Both the position numbers and the translations under genes were made by a program. Below the pieces are notes generated by a model, which saw nothing but the letters and a program-made list of their open reading frames with translations, was not told the DNA's origin and did not search any database. A stretch of 64,000 bases of DNA. Origin: Deuterostichococcus epilithicus (taxonomy: Eukaryota > Chlorophyta > Trebouxiophyceae > Prasiolales > Stichococcaceae). Position 1 is the stretch's first letter; every line of letters begins with the position of its first letter. Below, piece by piece: positions 52,477 through 64,000 of the stretch. The stretch covers positions 682,082 through 746,081 of the forward strand of contig JAVTLE010000011.1 in NCBI GenBank assembly GCA_033439295.1. The letters are read 5' to 3'.

Positions 52477-54637
52477 ATGGCTTCCATAGTCTATGCTACT
52501 CGTGCGCCCAGTGTATATCCTTCCAGAGCGCAGGCGTCTAAGGGCTTTGTAATCAGAACGGGGGCTTTCGGATCACAGAGAGCTGCTGTAGATCAGCAGT
52601 TTACATCTCGTTGGAGCTCGCTGGCATCTTCCTTTCGCGGTCGCGGTCGCGCAGATGTTGTCCGCAACTCCACTGGCGCGAGCGACCGATCGCCTACCGA
52701 CAGCTTGCGCACCGCATCGGTCAGTGTCCAGGAGACCCTTGGATCCATCGATCTTCTCGTGCCGGGCGCGGAGGCCAGCGACGACTTTCAGGCGCTCGGT
52801 GCGTGATTCCTGAACACGTTTTCCAGATTATCGATTTCACGTCCGAACAGCACGCCCGGGGTCACGTCGTCCTCTTTACATGATTGAACTGATGCTACCT
52901 GTCACAGCCTCCTCGACATGCTGTTGTTGCGCAGGGACAACAACCTCAGGAACCACAGCCTCATCAGCTGTGCGGCATCAGAACAAGCCACAGTACATCT
53001 GGTGCCCGGGGTCAGGAAGCCTGCTCCAGATGTCTCGATCTTTGCTTGATTAATCAATCTGGTTTTCAGTATCACGCGCACAGTACTGCTTGCATGCCGC
53101 CAGCACCTCGTGACGGCATGCAACTCTACTGATGCAGGCTGAACGCGGCTGACCGCGGCGCCAAGCCCAACCTGAAGAAGCGAGCCGCGCAGCTCGAGGC
53201 GGGCAAGTCGAAGGCCCTGCCGATATCTTACGTTCTGCTTGGCGTCAACATCATCGTCTACTCAGCGGGCATCACCCAGGCGCTCAACCATGGTGTCAAC
53301 GAAGCCTATGGCTGGTTCGGTGCGCGCTTGCAAAGGGCCTGGTCGAGCCGCCCTTGCTGCTGACCGGCTCGATGACAGATCTGCATCGTCGCGATGATTG
53401 GAAGGAGTACAGCACTTAGCACGCATGTGTGTATGGCGCATGCAGGCCTCTTTGCCAGCTCTCAGCTGGCGGTGCTGCAGCACCATGAGGTGTACAGGTG
53501 GGCCAGATCGGTTGGCACTCGTGCAGCTTGCCTTGCAGCTTGCGATTTTGTTGTACACAACTGAGATCTGTACACAACTGAGATGAACATCTGAGAAGCG
53601 ATGCCGACGATGAGCAGAACAGCTCATGCCGCCTCCAGGCTGGCGAGCGCGTCCCTGATGCATGGGTCGCTGCTGCACCTGATGGCGACATCCCTGGCGC
53701 TGTTCAACTTTGCGCCGGCCCTCGAGAAACAGTACGGCCGGTGGCAGTTTGGCGCCATCTTCGTGCTGTCGGCAATCGCCGGCAACCTGGCCACTGTAGC
53801 AGTCACGGACCACGCCGCCGCCGGTGCTACCAGCGCGCTGTTCGGCATCGCAGGTTCGGCAGACAGCTGCAAAGACCTCTGTCCGGCAACTGTGGGAAAA
53901 TTATGCGACACATCTCGCTGCCACTGCTCAGCAGCAAGCAAGCACCTCCATCACTACTGATGCGTTGTGCTGCGGGCAGGCGCGCAATTGGCGCATCAGT
54001 TCAAGAACGGCAAGCTGACCCAGCCGGCGCAGGCGGTAGCTTACCTCGCGGGTCTCGTGGCCCTCGACGTCGTGGCCAACCACGCCGCCAATACCTTTGG
54101 CTTCTCCGCAGGTGGGTTTGGATGTGGGTGCAATTATTATGATGATGCGCGGCATCAGCACCCCAGCCGTGCCACATTCTCTGCATGCAGCATGCCCACC
54201 GCGCCGCAAAGCCGTGCTGCCGCCAAGTGCGGGAGGATTTCGCTCGTGCTGATGCCGCAATCAAGATCATGGTGCAGGCAACCTGGGAGGTTTCGTTGCC
54301 GGAGCATTCCTGGGCCTCGGCCTGGCGACCAGCGAGACGCAGCGTCGGGGTGAGTGGCACCCAGGCTTGTGAAAGCTGCGTCTACCGCGCATGCTGCATG
54401 TGCCGCAAGTCGTGCAAAAGCTTGCTTAGGTGATGAGAGAGCTCACAAGACAGCAGCGGCACTTGCTTGATTGGCGCACATCTGCAGCACCAAGCCACCT
54501 CTGCAGCTGTGTGAAAGTGCGCACCTCCTCATCCAGGCGCAGGTGCCAAGGCGCAGTATGATGCAATCAGCAGCGTGCAGCGTGCCGCAGTGCTGATGTC
54601 CACAGCGCTGGCCGAGGTGATTGCACCTCGTCTGTGA
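52477..54637 (+). CDS. Rhomboid-like membrane protein, predicted catalytically inactive
   Basis: Exon 1 (52477-52798) encodes a Ser/Arg/Ala-rich leader (MASIVYATRAPSVYPSRAQA) that looks like a plastid transit peptide. A probable exon near 52936-53008 joins to NAADRGAKPNLKKRAAQLEA and the first membrane helix, ISYVLLGVNIIVYSAGITQA. Later exons give RLASASLMHGSLLHLMATSL, ALFNFAPALEKQYGRWQFGA, IFVLSAIAGNLATVAVTDHA, GATSALFGIA, QAVAYLAGLVALDVVANHAA, NLGGFVAGAFLGLGLATSE, and AISSVQRAAVLMSTALAE to the TGA at 54635-54637. The topology and the HGSLLHL, GA.SALFG and GG..AG landmarks are rhomboid. The nucleophile Ser (GxSx) is Thr, the helix-6 His is Asn and the helix-2 Asn is Thr, so it is a pseudoprotease. 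Some splice joins are inferred. Confidence 0.82.
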
Positions 54638-56037
54638 CCAATGTACCGTCCAACCATGGCTGCCCATCGCGTCAATGGCTGCATCATGCACTGACGCAAC
54701 TACTGCAGCTGCACGGCATGACGACGCTCTCAAAATGGTTGCAGGGATCCGTGCTGGCCTGGCTGCTGTTCTTCAACAGCAGCACACCCACGTGACCTCG
54801 GAGGTTGCGTTGGTGCAGCCAGTGCAACTCGATGCTATGTTTACCGCCGGTGACGCAACACGGTATATGTGCGTCTGCTGACCAGTAGTGTACTCTTGAA
54901 CACTGTAGAGTGCAGAAATTTGTACAATCCAAATTTTACGGTTTCGGTGGCCTGCTGTAGCTTTGTGCAGTAGCAGCAGCATGTGTTCCACCTATTCTCC
55001 AGCGCTGTCCGGCCAATGTACCGATGTCCAGAGTGATTTGAGAAACATTCGGGGTTGACATGGTTTGCAAAAGCATGGTAAGCAAGAGAGCAAGAGCCAA
55101 ATAGTCTTCAAGAGACCTTGCCCAAAGCGAACAGGAAGAGATGTGCATGCATGTTGCTAGTGTACACACCTGTACAAGGAGACTGACACCCGGACATGCA
55201 TGCCCCCTAGGCATCACTCTTGAAGGCGTTCCCAGCCGAAAGGCGTCTCCTGTGCTGCCCAGACCCAAAGCACACGTCCAGTCACCACAGTGCTGTCTTG
55301 GAGGTCTCTGTTCACGCTGCCAGTCTCTCGCCCTCCCCCAAGCGACTGCATGCGCAGCGGCTGACTGGCGGCCCAACAGACTGTCGATGTGCACCGCCAG
55401 AAACCGCTGGCAGAAGCAGGCGGTAGTCTCCCGGACCGGCATATCGTCTTGAGATGTGCTGCCGAGAAAGACTGAAACGCAGCTCGATCGCGCTTGGTCC
55501 TGTGCAGTAGGGTTCCGACACCTCTCTAGCGGTGCTCAAGTGGGATCCGTAGCCAGAAGACCGACCAGTGCTAAGACAGGTTGTATGTGCAGTCGACCCA
55601 TCCTCCCGTGCCCGACACACTCTGGCTGCCCCTGTGCCCAGCCTCCGCCGCCGTGGGAGGTTGGAGCAAAGCTCAACAGAGCGCACTCCCTCTGCCTCTG
55701 GTCGCGACTCCCCAAAAAGGAAGCGGCGCCCTGCGGCACCAGTCAGCCCACGCAGCCCTTTCGCTTCTTGCGGCTGCGCTGACGCCGCGGTCCCGTGTGC
55801 AGGCCGAGGCTCGCCGGTGCGCAGGCTAGCGGCAGCAGCAGGCAGTACCGCCAGCGCCGCTGCGCGCAGGAGTCGATACACCGCACTCCTCCGGACATGC
55901 GGCGCTGCCGCCGCCAGCCTGCAGGGCAGCAGCGGCCGCTCAACGCCAAGAGCGCGCCGCCAGCGCTGTCGCCGCCGGCCGAGTTCCGCAGCCGCAGCAG
56001 CCAGAGGCCTGCCGTCCAGCGCTTGCAGGAGCGCCTC
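54638..56037. other. Convergent intergenic/3' region without a clear gene
   Basis: 1.4 kb between the rhomboid-like stop and the stop of the lipid-droplet-like gene. Frames such as 54936-55442 and 55312-55881 (minus) and 55568-56164 (plus) are open but low-complexity (Arg/Ala/Pro from GC-rich codons) and have no motif or splice support. Possible long 3' UTRs. Confidence 0.45.
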
Positions 56038-58137
56038 ATGCCGCCAGCAACTGGGGCGGCATATGCTGTTCTACGTCCTCGGGCGGCGGCATGGGCGCGA
56101 GGTGCTCCTTGACGGCCTGCCGTTGGGGCAGCGCAATCGTCAGCAGGGTTGTCAGCCGAGATGACAGCACCACTCGTCAGCCAAAGCAGATACGAAGCCT
56201 TCAAACATGCGCACCATGTCAGCAAGCATGTCAGAAACCCCTTGCCAAGGTGATAATTTCACGACTGCCGCGAGGCTTTGACGCATAAGGGAACTCCATG
56301 AACATTGCCATCGACTTTGACAGCACATGCAGGCTGTAATGTGACATCCAAAAGGTTGGCCAGAGGGGCTGCTTCGCCTGCACCTGGAAGGTGGGAGACT
56401 CCAGGATGCGCTTGACGGTGGGCTCGGTGAGTGGGCCCACCAGCGGCAGCAGCGACTTGTACAGCCGGCTGTCGTGCACCTTGGTCATTGTCTCGCTGCC
56501 CAGCTCCATCGCCCTGCAGGATCAGGCGCAGGCGGCTGCATCAATGATCCGCCGATGCCGCGCATCCCAACAGAAGAAGAAGGGGCTGGCTCACATCACA
56601 CGCATGCAGCTCTACATGGAAGGGCGCCATCACAGAGCCAGACACTCGACACTCTCCGCGCACCTTCACACAGCCTGCCACAAGCCGGCAGACACGCATA
56701 TCCGGGCAGCTGTCTGCGCTGCCAATGCAGGCAACGATCAGGCGGAGAAATGCAGACAGCCGCTCACTTGGTGTAGATGGGCGTCGCGACGACGGCGTCG
56801 TGCGCCTGCTGGTAGGCAGACACCACGTACTTGATGGGCGGCCGCTGCGACAAGGAGCCCCACCACACCTCGCCGCCGCCGGCGCAGCCGTCCCGCGCCT
56901 CGCTCGTCATGCTCATCACACTGTCCACCTTAGCGTCCAGCGCGTACAACACCTGTCCAGAGATCCTTAGGGTTGGGCGGAAATAAGGTTGCCGATATCA
57001 GACGAACCATGACATAACCATTCTCTATTAATAATACAACTGTGCTGACTACGCTTATAGGCTCGGAATCAGCACCATCGCACGGTTGTCTATGGACTTG
57101 CAGCGACGCCGCAGGAGACGGTGTTCTTGTTGACTGGCGCTGTGGCAGCGCCAGGGCCTCGGAGATGCTCTTCTCACAGGCACGCCACTGAAGCAGGCTC
57201 GCCCACCTTTTCGCTCTGCTGTGACGCGGCAGAGATGAGGCTGCCGCCAAGGTCGCTCATGGTGGTCTCCAGCGCGTTGATGACGCCGTGCGGCAGCGGC
57301 ACCAGCGCCCGCCCCGTGGTGTACGCCGCAGACATCTGCGCAGGACGGCGGCAGACGTTTCAGCGGTGACAGGCACTTCAGCAGCAAGCGGAGGCGACTC
57401 GGGGCGCGCAGCTGGACACTGTGCATGTGCAGAGGCAGGTGCTGCGTCTGCATGGATGTCGGCAGTGCCGTGGCCAGACTGAATGTCTGTGCAGACCGTG
57501 GCACCCGCGCATGCCCGCAATGCGCCGCCAGTCGCAGACAGTGTCTCCCTGGCTGCACCAAACCGGCAGAGTGGCTCACCCATGTCAGCCAGAAGCTGCC
57601 CTGCGACCGGATGAAGGCCAGCCGCTTGAGCGGCTTCTCCTCCTCAAAGCATGCCATCTGCGACATCTGCGGGCTGCCCATGGGGCTGCCAAGGGTGGCG
57701 CTGCCGCTGGAGCTGCTGCTGAGGCTGACCGTGCGCGACAGCCGTGTGCTGCAGGAACGAAGAGCAGCGTATGAGGTGTGGCTGTGGGCGCTGGCGGGTG
57801 TGGCTTTACTCTCACAGGGCCGCGTGCGCCGCTCATCACCAGGGGAACAGCTGTGCCCAGAGCTGCACAGGCCACACACACCCCCACACACACCCCACAC
57901 ACACCTGCTGGAGCGCATCCGCTCAGACAGCGAGTGCAGGATGTTGTCGACGCCGTTGACACGGCCACCGATGGCGGCGGACAACCGCGGGATGCCGTTG
58001 CTGCCGTGATTGTACGCCGGCGGTCGCCGCGCCTGCTGCGCCAGGCCGCTCGCGGCGTGACTGCGGAGGAGGCGACAGCTTGCATTTGCCAGTGCAGGTC
58101 GAACGAGAGCACGCGGCACGTCATTGGCCAGTGCCAA
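56038..58137 (-). CDS. Possible lipid-droplet protein (MLDP/SRPP-like)
   Basis: Tentative. Minus-strand exons: about 58060-57905 (SNGIPRLSAAIGGRVNGVDN, ILHSLSERMRSS) joins in frame (AG/C) to about 57752-57580 (TRLSRTVSLSS, a Ser run, then ACFEEEKPLKRLAFIRS). Then AAYTTGRALVPLPHGVINAL and MSDLGGSLISAASQQ (about 57210-57335), LYALDAKVDSVMSMTSEA with RPPIKYVVSAYQQAHDAVVA (about 56775-56950), AMELGSETMTKVHDSRLYKS, LLPLVGPLTEPTVKRILESP (about 56390-56510), and a last exon LTIALPQRQAVKEHLAPMPP ending at 56038. Short amphipathic segments such as AKVDSVM and YVVSAYQQAHDAVV plus the KPLKRLAF motif resemble algal major lipid droplet proteins and REF/SRPP proteins. The start could be ATG 58137, or a more internal Met (MACFEEEKP at 57657). 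An unrelated helical protein is possible. Confidence 0.42.
57873..57906. repeat. CA-rich microsatellite
   Basis: Interrupted CACACACA/CCCCACACACA run in the intron just after the exon ending MRSS of the lipid-droplet-like gene; it overlaps the donor side (GTGTGT on the minus strand). Confidence 0.8.
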
Positions 58138-59623
58138 GGTGCTGGATCATGCTCGCCCTTGCCGCTGATCATTGCGGTGGCGCACAGTCTGGAGGAACGT
58201 TGCGACACCCCCGGGATGTGTACGTGTCATAGCCGACACGCACCATGTGCTGTAAGGGTATTGCGAGCCGCGCCAGTAGACGCTGTGCGTGCGCCGGGGA
58301 GCCTCTACTTTGCCCATGGCGCCTGGTCGCGCCGCCTGCGCTTCGTCACCAGACCTGCGAGCACGGGCATGTCCTTGTCTCTAGTAGAACGCCATCGGGT
58401 ACGTCATTTGATGGTTCAAACCGAGCTACGAGCGGTGCCTGTGCCAGGGGGCTGCACCATTGCACCGGCAGCGACGCCGGAGTGACGCCAGGCGCCTGCG
58501 GGAGCAACAGAACGCTGGCGGTCTTGGGCAGCACGGCACTGTGAGCAGGATCCGCAGGGATGACATGATACGTCGAGAATGTAACATATCGTCCCGCAGG
58601 ATCCTGGGCAGGATCGGTGAACAGGTTCAAAACTGTGAACCGGCAGGGCTGAGAAAAGTACAACAGAGGAAACAGATGTTTTTTATTCTTCGACATTGCA
58701 GCTCGGGTGTGTCCGTCGCTGGCAATACTCTTGAGCCTGCCAGGACGGTTCCGCACAGTTGCACAGGACGGGGCAGGACAACCGCGGAGAAGCTGGCCCT
58801 GCTCTCGTGTCACGGTGTCAGCGAAGCAACGATGCTTCGCTACTCTCGAAGCCGAGCCCCAAGCGCAGCAAAGGCTCGAAGCTCGCCTGCCAGCACTGAG
58901 CAGCAGGTGGAGGTGCCTCGTGAACAAAGGCGGCTTGAAGGGCGTGAGGGGAGTATCGCCTCGGACTGCACCTGACAAAAGTTTAGTAACACTCGCGGTC
59001 CGCTGGAGACGATGCTCTGCGCCGGTCTAGCATCCAGCCCTTCGCCCCGGAGGATGTCCAAAATTTCCCCGACAGGCCGCAACAAGCTTGAGCCTCCTGC
59101 GGCTCCCGATCAAGCAGCTCCCTCCCTTGCACACGACAGGCGACGCAGGCAGCGAACGTGCGTGTGCAGCTCACGAAGATATCAAAACCGATCCGCAGCC
59201 GCATGCTGACGCAGCGGGTGAAATTGGCAAAGAGAATGATGAAATCTCAGGTTCGCACTCACCTCATCGCCCCCAACGTACGTAGCGCAGCGTGCCTTGA
59301 CCGCGATGCCCTACAGGGGCCGTGTGTGATTGGCAGATCTGTCTTTGAAGAGCCTCGCAGCAATCTGGCTACTGCGAGCCGGCTACTTGCTTTTGCCGCG
59401 CATTCTGACCGTACCAGCAAAGCTGAATCACCAGCCACTTTGCTCTGCACCATCGTGCAAATCGTCTATCTTCAGCGACCGCTTGTTACAAGCTGACACA
59501 GCGTTTCGACGAGCTGTCAAGAGCGTTCGTGCTTGCCAAGGTCCCATTTGAGATACAAGATTCGCAGCGACCCTGAAGTCCGTGGCACGTCCCTGACCCT
59601 GGGCCCCAGGAGCCAGACCGGCC
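58138..59623. other. Divergent intergenic region upstream of the AAA ATPase gene
   Basis: About 1.5 kb between the lipid-droplet-like gene (-) and the AAA ATPase (+). A 210-codon minus-strand frame (58346-58978) is open but has no recognisable motif. Short plus-strand frames near 59012-59550 are equally unsupported. It probably contains two promoters and UTRs. Confidence 0.45.
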
Positions 59624-62600
59624 ATGGATCGCGGCAGCGGCGGCGGCAGCGGTGTGCTGCCGCGTCTGCAGCGCCAGGAGCCAGCCCACTCTGGGGCCAG
59701 CTGTGCCGGGGGCGCAGCATCACACTCCGAACGCGCCGCGGCGCACTCCGTCAAGGCGGCGCGGCTAGAGGACGTGCTGCGAGGCCTGCTGGCGTCCATG
59801 TGCCACTGGCTGCTGCTCACGTTCGCAGGGCTGCAGGATGCTGCGCTGGCCATCGCCGCGCTGCGCCGTGTTGTCGCCTTTGCACTGACGCCGCGCTGCC
59901 GTGTCGCTGTGCTGGGACGCCTGCTGCCGCTGGGCCGAAATTCGGCGAATTGGGACAACATCAACTATCATGTGCCGGAGGAGGCTCGTAAGCTGCTGCT
60001 GCATGGCAGCCTGCATGCTCTCATGCCGAGCCCCGAGGTGGGCGCCTGCTGCTTGGCGTCTGCTGCAGTGGCTGCACAGCGCATCGCGTGCCATGTCAGC
60101 CAGCATGCATGTTCCCTGTCTACTGCTGCACCTTCTGCATCCATTGGTGAACCAGCTGGTGTGTGTATCTGCCATCAGCACTCTGCATGGCATCCATTGT
60201 CCAGGTGACCGGCTCGCTGCCGGCCGTGGGCCGCATCCTGCTGCAGACGGGCGCACGAGACAGCGCAAAGTTCCAGCAGGCGGCCGCCGCCGCGCTGGCC
60301 AGCCAGCTGGGCGCCTCCCTGCTGGTATACCTGTTTGTCTCTTTGTCTCTTTCGCGTGTTCCAGTGCCAAATCTCGTCGTTGATCCTTCTCAAAGGTCGT
60401 TCTCTGAGTCACCTGTGCTGTGCCAAAGTCGCCTGTTACTGCAGCCGAATTGTGCCCTGACCCCTTTCTGCGAGACATCCGGCATCCATGCCCCATGTGT
60501 GCTGTGTGTTTGTGCGTGCAGATCATCGACGACGCATTGCTCAGGGGCGTCTCCAAGACCTCGCTGGGCGAGGAGGCCCTGGACGGCGAGGCCAGCGCGG
60601 GGGGCGGCCTGCTGACGCTGCTGCTGTCCTTCTTCCTGAGCGGCGGCAAGATGGCCTTCGTGTGGGACGTGGTCGCCCAGGTCGTGTCCGGCATCGAAGG
60701 CCCGCTGGTGGGCACCTGGCTGATGGTCTGCGCACCCGCCGTCAGCTGCGATTTGCAAATTGTCGTTGTGATGCGGTGTGTGTGGTGATGGCTCCCGGTT
60801 CTGTTCCTGGATATATCAGCCTACACGCCTGCTGCCAGTTGCTGCTGGAATGCCAAACTCGCTCGCTGTCTATAATTCCTGATGAGTGGAAGCAATGTTT
60901 GAGCAAAAACGAGTCGGCAATGCAGGTGGTGCTGGTGAAGGATGTGGAGACGACGCTGTGCAGCAGCTACGAGCGGTGGGTCGCCTTTGAGGCGGCCATG
61001 GGCAGCGGCGGCTGTGCCGACGGCGACGCCGAGGCAGGCAGACACCTCACGCGCCGCCCCTTCGTGCTGCTCGGCGGCTGCAGCCTCGGCGACACTGCCA
61101 CGCCGGGCGCTCAGTCCCCCAGGTGAGCTTTGGTGCTGCGATGAGTTTCGTGTGCGTGGGAGCACATTCCTATGCACATGGCGCGATCGGAACATGGAAG
61201 AGCAGCTCTAGTTGGCACCTGGGCGTCGCCCTGGCACCGCCGTCTTTCCTCGGACCTTTGCGTAATGCGGTCGTACGCCCTGTGCCCGCAGCAGCTGGTC
61301 CGGCGGCACGGCGGGTGGCGGCGACGAGGACCGCAGCGTGCACGGCGGCGGCGGCGGTGGTGGCGGCGGCGCCTTCCCGCCCGGCGCCGACGACTCGCTG
61401 GCCAGCCTGCTGCCGTCGGCGGCGGAGCTGGGGCTGTCCCTGGCAGAGGAGCGGCCCAACGCCCGCAAGTGAGTGCCGCCTCGGTAGTCATAGCATTTGC
61501 TGGTAAAACTCTCGACGTCAGGCCGGTGTCACCGACACCCGCCGCAGCGTGTGCTCAGCCGCTGCATGTCAGTTGTGCGGAGCTGCTGCTGTTGGGAAGC
61601 TTCGACCCTGCCGCCCACCACCCCTTCACCCACACCCAACGCTGCCCGTCCCCCCCTGTTGTGCAGGGCGCTGGCGCAGCTGTTCCCCACGCGCGTGCGG
61701 CTGCAGCCGCCAGCGGACGCGGCGAGCGCGGCGCGCCACGAGGAGCAGCTGCAGCGCGACGCCGCCAACTCCACCGTGGAGCACAACCACCGCACCCTTT
61801 CCGAGCTGGCGGCTGCCCGCAGGTGTGCGCCTCGAATATCCTAAAGCCTGATTCGTCTGTGTGATCTTTCAGATCTGGCTCGGATGGTTTCAATCATCAA
61901 GCGCGGCATGCATGGTGGCGAGCTGTCACGCGCGGCGGCAGCGGCACAGCGCGGCAGACTTGAGACTGACACACCTGAGGCGGGGTCTCCTGCTTGCCCC
62001 GCCCTGCATTGCGCAACTCACGGATGTGAAGCTGTCTGCCAACCATCCTCTCCCTCAGGCGCATGCATGGTCGCTGATCACCCGGAACGCTGCTGCGCTG
62101 CAGCATCCACGTGCCGCTGTCAGACGCGGTCGTCTACACCGATCAGCGGCTGGCGGCCGGCGACTGGGCAAAGGTGCTCGCCTGGGCCGTCAGCCTGGAG
62201 GCTGCCCGCGCGCGTGCCGCGGAGCCCGCTGCCAGCCCCGCCGCAGGCCAGCTGGTGCTGCTGCACAGCAGCAGCGCCGCCGGTGGCTCAGGAGCTGAGT
62301 CCGGCAGCAGTGGCAGGGATGGCGGCGGCGGCGCCGCGCCCTGCGCCGTGAGCGGCGCTATCAGGTCCGCGAGGTGCACCTATTCCGCTGTTGAGCCGTT
62401 GTGGCGCCCTCCTGCATGGCTTTATGAGCGCAAATCAAGAGCGCACAGCTGCTGCGAGTCGCTGTGACGCACCCTGCCGTCGGGCTGGCGCTGGGACTCG
62501 TGTTCACGAGCGTGCTGGTGGAGTCGGGCTTGCTGCCTGCAGACTGGTTCCGTGCTCACGCGCAGGCGCTGCATGTCTGCGTCCAGCGCCGCGAACGCCT

Positions 62601-64000
62601 TGCTGCCGCAGAGCTTTGGCGGCAGCAGCCAGCCACAGAGTCCCCGAAGCGGCGGCGGCGGCAGCGGCGGCGGGGAAGCCGCGGCAGCGCCAAAGGCATC
62701 GCTGCTGTCTGGGCTCGCTGCTCGCCTCGCAGCCTTTTTGCCTCATCCGGCTGCCGAGCTCAAGGGCCATGGTGAGCCATGTTGCGCTGACACTGTGACA
62801 TGAGCGCGTGTACCCAGTGCTTGCAGCAGATTCTCTGCCGCTCAACAGCGATTGCGCAGTGTCAATGGCGAGCTGACTCCATTTCGCCATTCAGGCGCAG
62901 CAGGCGAGGGCACGCAGCCAGCGCCCAGCGGCCATGCCCACGGCCCCAACCCCGGCAGCAGCGGCCCTGGCGGCGCCGCCGCCGAGAGCCAGCTCGCAGT
63001 GCGGGCGCCCTCAGCAGCAGCGCTCGCTGCACCGGCCGCCGGCGATCCCGGGCCGGCGGTCTACCAGGTGCGGGGCCTCGGCAGCGGCGCCGCGCTCTCC
63101 GGCGGCGATTCCAGCGGCACGGCCCACGGTGGCCGCGCCGAGAAGCAGCGGCTGGCGGTGTCGGAGGCGGCGTTGCGCTACGGGCTGCATATGCTGGGGC
63201 GCACCGGCGGCAAGCTGCGCGCGAATGTCCAGGTGGACAATGTGTACGAGCGCCGCCTGCTGGCAGGTGAGTTTTCGGAAACAGTCTCGGAAGGTGGTCT
63301 CGCGAGAATTTTGGGACTCACAAATGTTGGGAGACATGGAGCGGCAGGCTCCGCAACAGGGGTCGTTGGGCATGTCTTGTCTCCAGCCGGCAGGGCGTCC
63401 ATCGGGTGCCCCGGCGTCTTTGAGCGTGCAGCACGCTCCTCAGAATGCGCGCCCGGACCATCAATCAAGCGTCGTCGACTCCTCCACCACAACCAAGCAT
63501 CCAATCGTGAACAGCTGCAGAGGTCCACATCTGTGCGTCTTCATGTAATCCGTGCTGTACCACTTCATGTTTGACACAGACCACACGTGCTGAGTGAATC
63601 GGAGGCCACTCAGCCAGAGGACATCCCAGTAAGCCGCAGGACATGGGTGTGAGGTCCAGCGATGCGGGCGCTTTGGGCGCCTCATGTCCGTACCTCGCCC
63701 ACCGTGGAACCGATGGTCGTTGGGGTATCCTGTCGTTTGCAGAAGTGGTCCAGCCGCACGATGGGCGCGGGTTCCCGGAGAGTAGCGCCCTCAGCGCCTG
63801 ATTTACCTCACTTCGTGCATCGCGAGTTTTCGACTAGATTTTTCCGACTGAGCACACCTGGGAATTTGTCTGTACCGCAGAGGTGATCCAGCCGGAGGAT
63901 GCGGGCGCTGGCTTCAGAGAGGTGGGCGCGCTGGCCGCCGCGAAGGACGCGCTGCGGGAGGCGGTGCAGCTGCCGCTGCAGCACCCGCAGCTGTTTGGCC
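59624..64000 (+). CDS. Large AAA+ ATPase (plant At4g02480/DAA1-like), 5' part
   Basis: The gene runs off the right edge. Exons with clean GT-AG borders: 59624-60037, 60205-60324, 60522-60725, 60926-61122, from 61292, then more up to 63266, and the one from 63881. Exon 1 has a low-complexity start and ends ANWDNINYHVPEEARKLLLH then GSLHALMPSPE. Exon 2 has PAVGRILLQTGARDSAKFQQ and LASQLGASLL; exon 3 begins IIDDALL. This matches the first half of plant AAA-type ATPases (W..FPYYL..., RILLSGP.GSE, LLI.D) with a degenerate first P-loop. Gly/Ser-rich linkers follow. Near the edge, VSEAALRYGLHMLGR and VDNVYERRLLAEVIQPEDAG with FREVGALAAAKDALREAVQL mark the N-terminal edge of the true AAA domain (usual form: FDDIGALE..K..L.E.V.LP). 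The Walker motifs lie beyond the window. Confidence 0.85.
63267..63880 (+). other. 614-bp intron of the AAA ATPase gene
   Basis: GTGAGT donor at 63267 and ACCGCAG acceptor ending at 63880 join ...RRLLA (last base G) to AG-GTG-ATC, giving ERRLLAEVIQP. Frames within are not conserved in character and I see no nested gene. Confidence 0.75.

Noticed and set aside
58346-58978. 210-codon minus-strand open frame
   Set aside because: No recognisable motif, typical chance frame in GC-rich DNA, and it lies in a divergent promoter region.
59765-60715. 316-codon minus-strand open frame
   Set aside because: It is the antisense shadow of exons 1-3 of the AAA ATPase gene, whose own frame matches a known family.

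Overview
The window looks like nuclear DNA of a green alga, most likely a trebouxiophyte-type chlorophyte. The coding sequence is GC-rich and genes are split by many short GT-AG introns of roughly 80-600 bp. TGTAA motifs, the usual chlorophyte poly(A) signal, lie downstream of several stops. Plant/algal gene families are present: a PHS1-type kinase-phosphatase, complex III subunit QCR10, and a possible lipid-droplet protein. There are no bacterial-style operons, and I saw no tRNA, rRNA, CRISPR array or recognisable transposon.

Layout, left to right: C-terminal part of VPS50/syndetin (+, cut by the left edge); small SnoaL/NTF2-fold protein (-); THI5/NMT1-like solute-binding-fold protein (+, 12 exons that join in frame); PHS1-like actin-fragmin-kinase/dual-specificity-phosphatase fusion (-, more than 7 kb); proteasome lid subunit RPN9 (+); ribosomal protein eL38 (-); mitochondrial-type thioredoxin (+); F-box/LRR protein (-); GT4-type glycosyltransferase (+); U-box protein (-); JMJD4-like JmjC oxygenase (-); pirin (+); small protein with a signal-like segment (+); truncated haemoglobin (-); membrane-anchored DnaJ protein (-); fumarylacetoacetase (-); organellar methionine aminopeptidase type I (+); QCR10 (-); rhomboid-like protein without its catalytic residues (+); lipid-droplet-protein-like gene (-); large AAA+ ATPase (+, runs off the right edge). 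Strands alternate, so most neighbours are divergent or convergent. Several divergent pairs share 230-420 bp: eL38/thioredoxin, F-box/GT4, JMJD4/pirin, FAH/MetAP.

The genes do not form one pathway; they are mostly housekeeping: protein turnover (RPN9, F-box, U-box), translation (eL38, MetAP, and JMJD4, whose animal homologue hydroxylates eRF1), trafficking (VPS50), microtubule signalling (PHS1), respiration (QCR10) and tyrosine breakdown (FAH).

The most unusual feature is structural. Four separate genes (PHS1, JMJD4, FAH, DnaJ) each carry a diverged local tandem copy of a short exon or exon segment with its flanks, at offsets of about 79-136 bp. Other points of interest are the catalytically dead rhomboid, a solute-binding-fold protein with no transporter or export signal, a very AT-rich block in a VPS50 intron, a (GCT)25 microsatellite in a FAH intron, and an NN gap inside a tandem repeat in the PHS1 gene.
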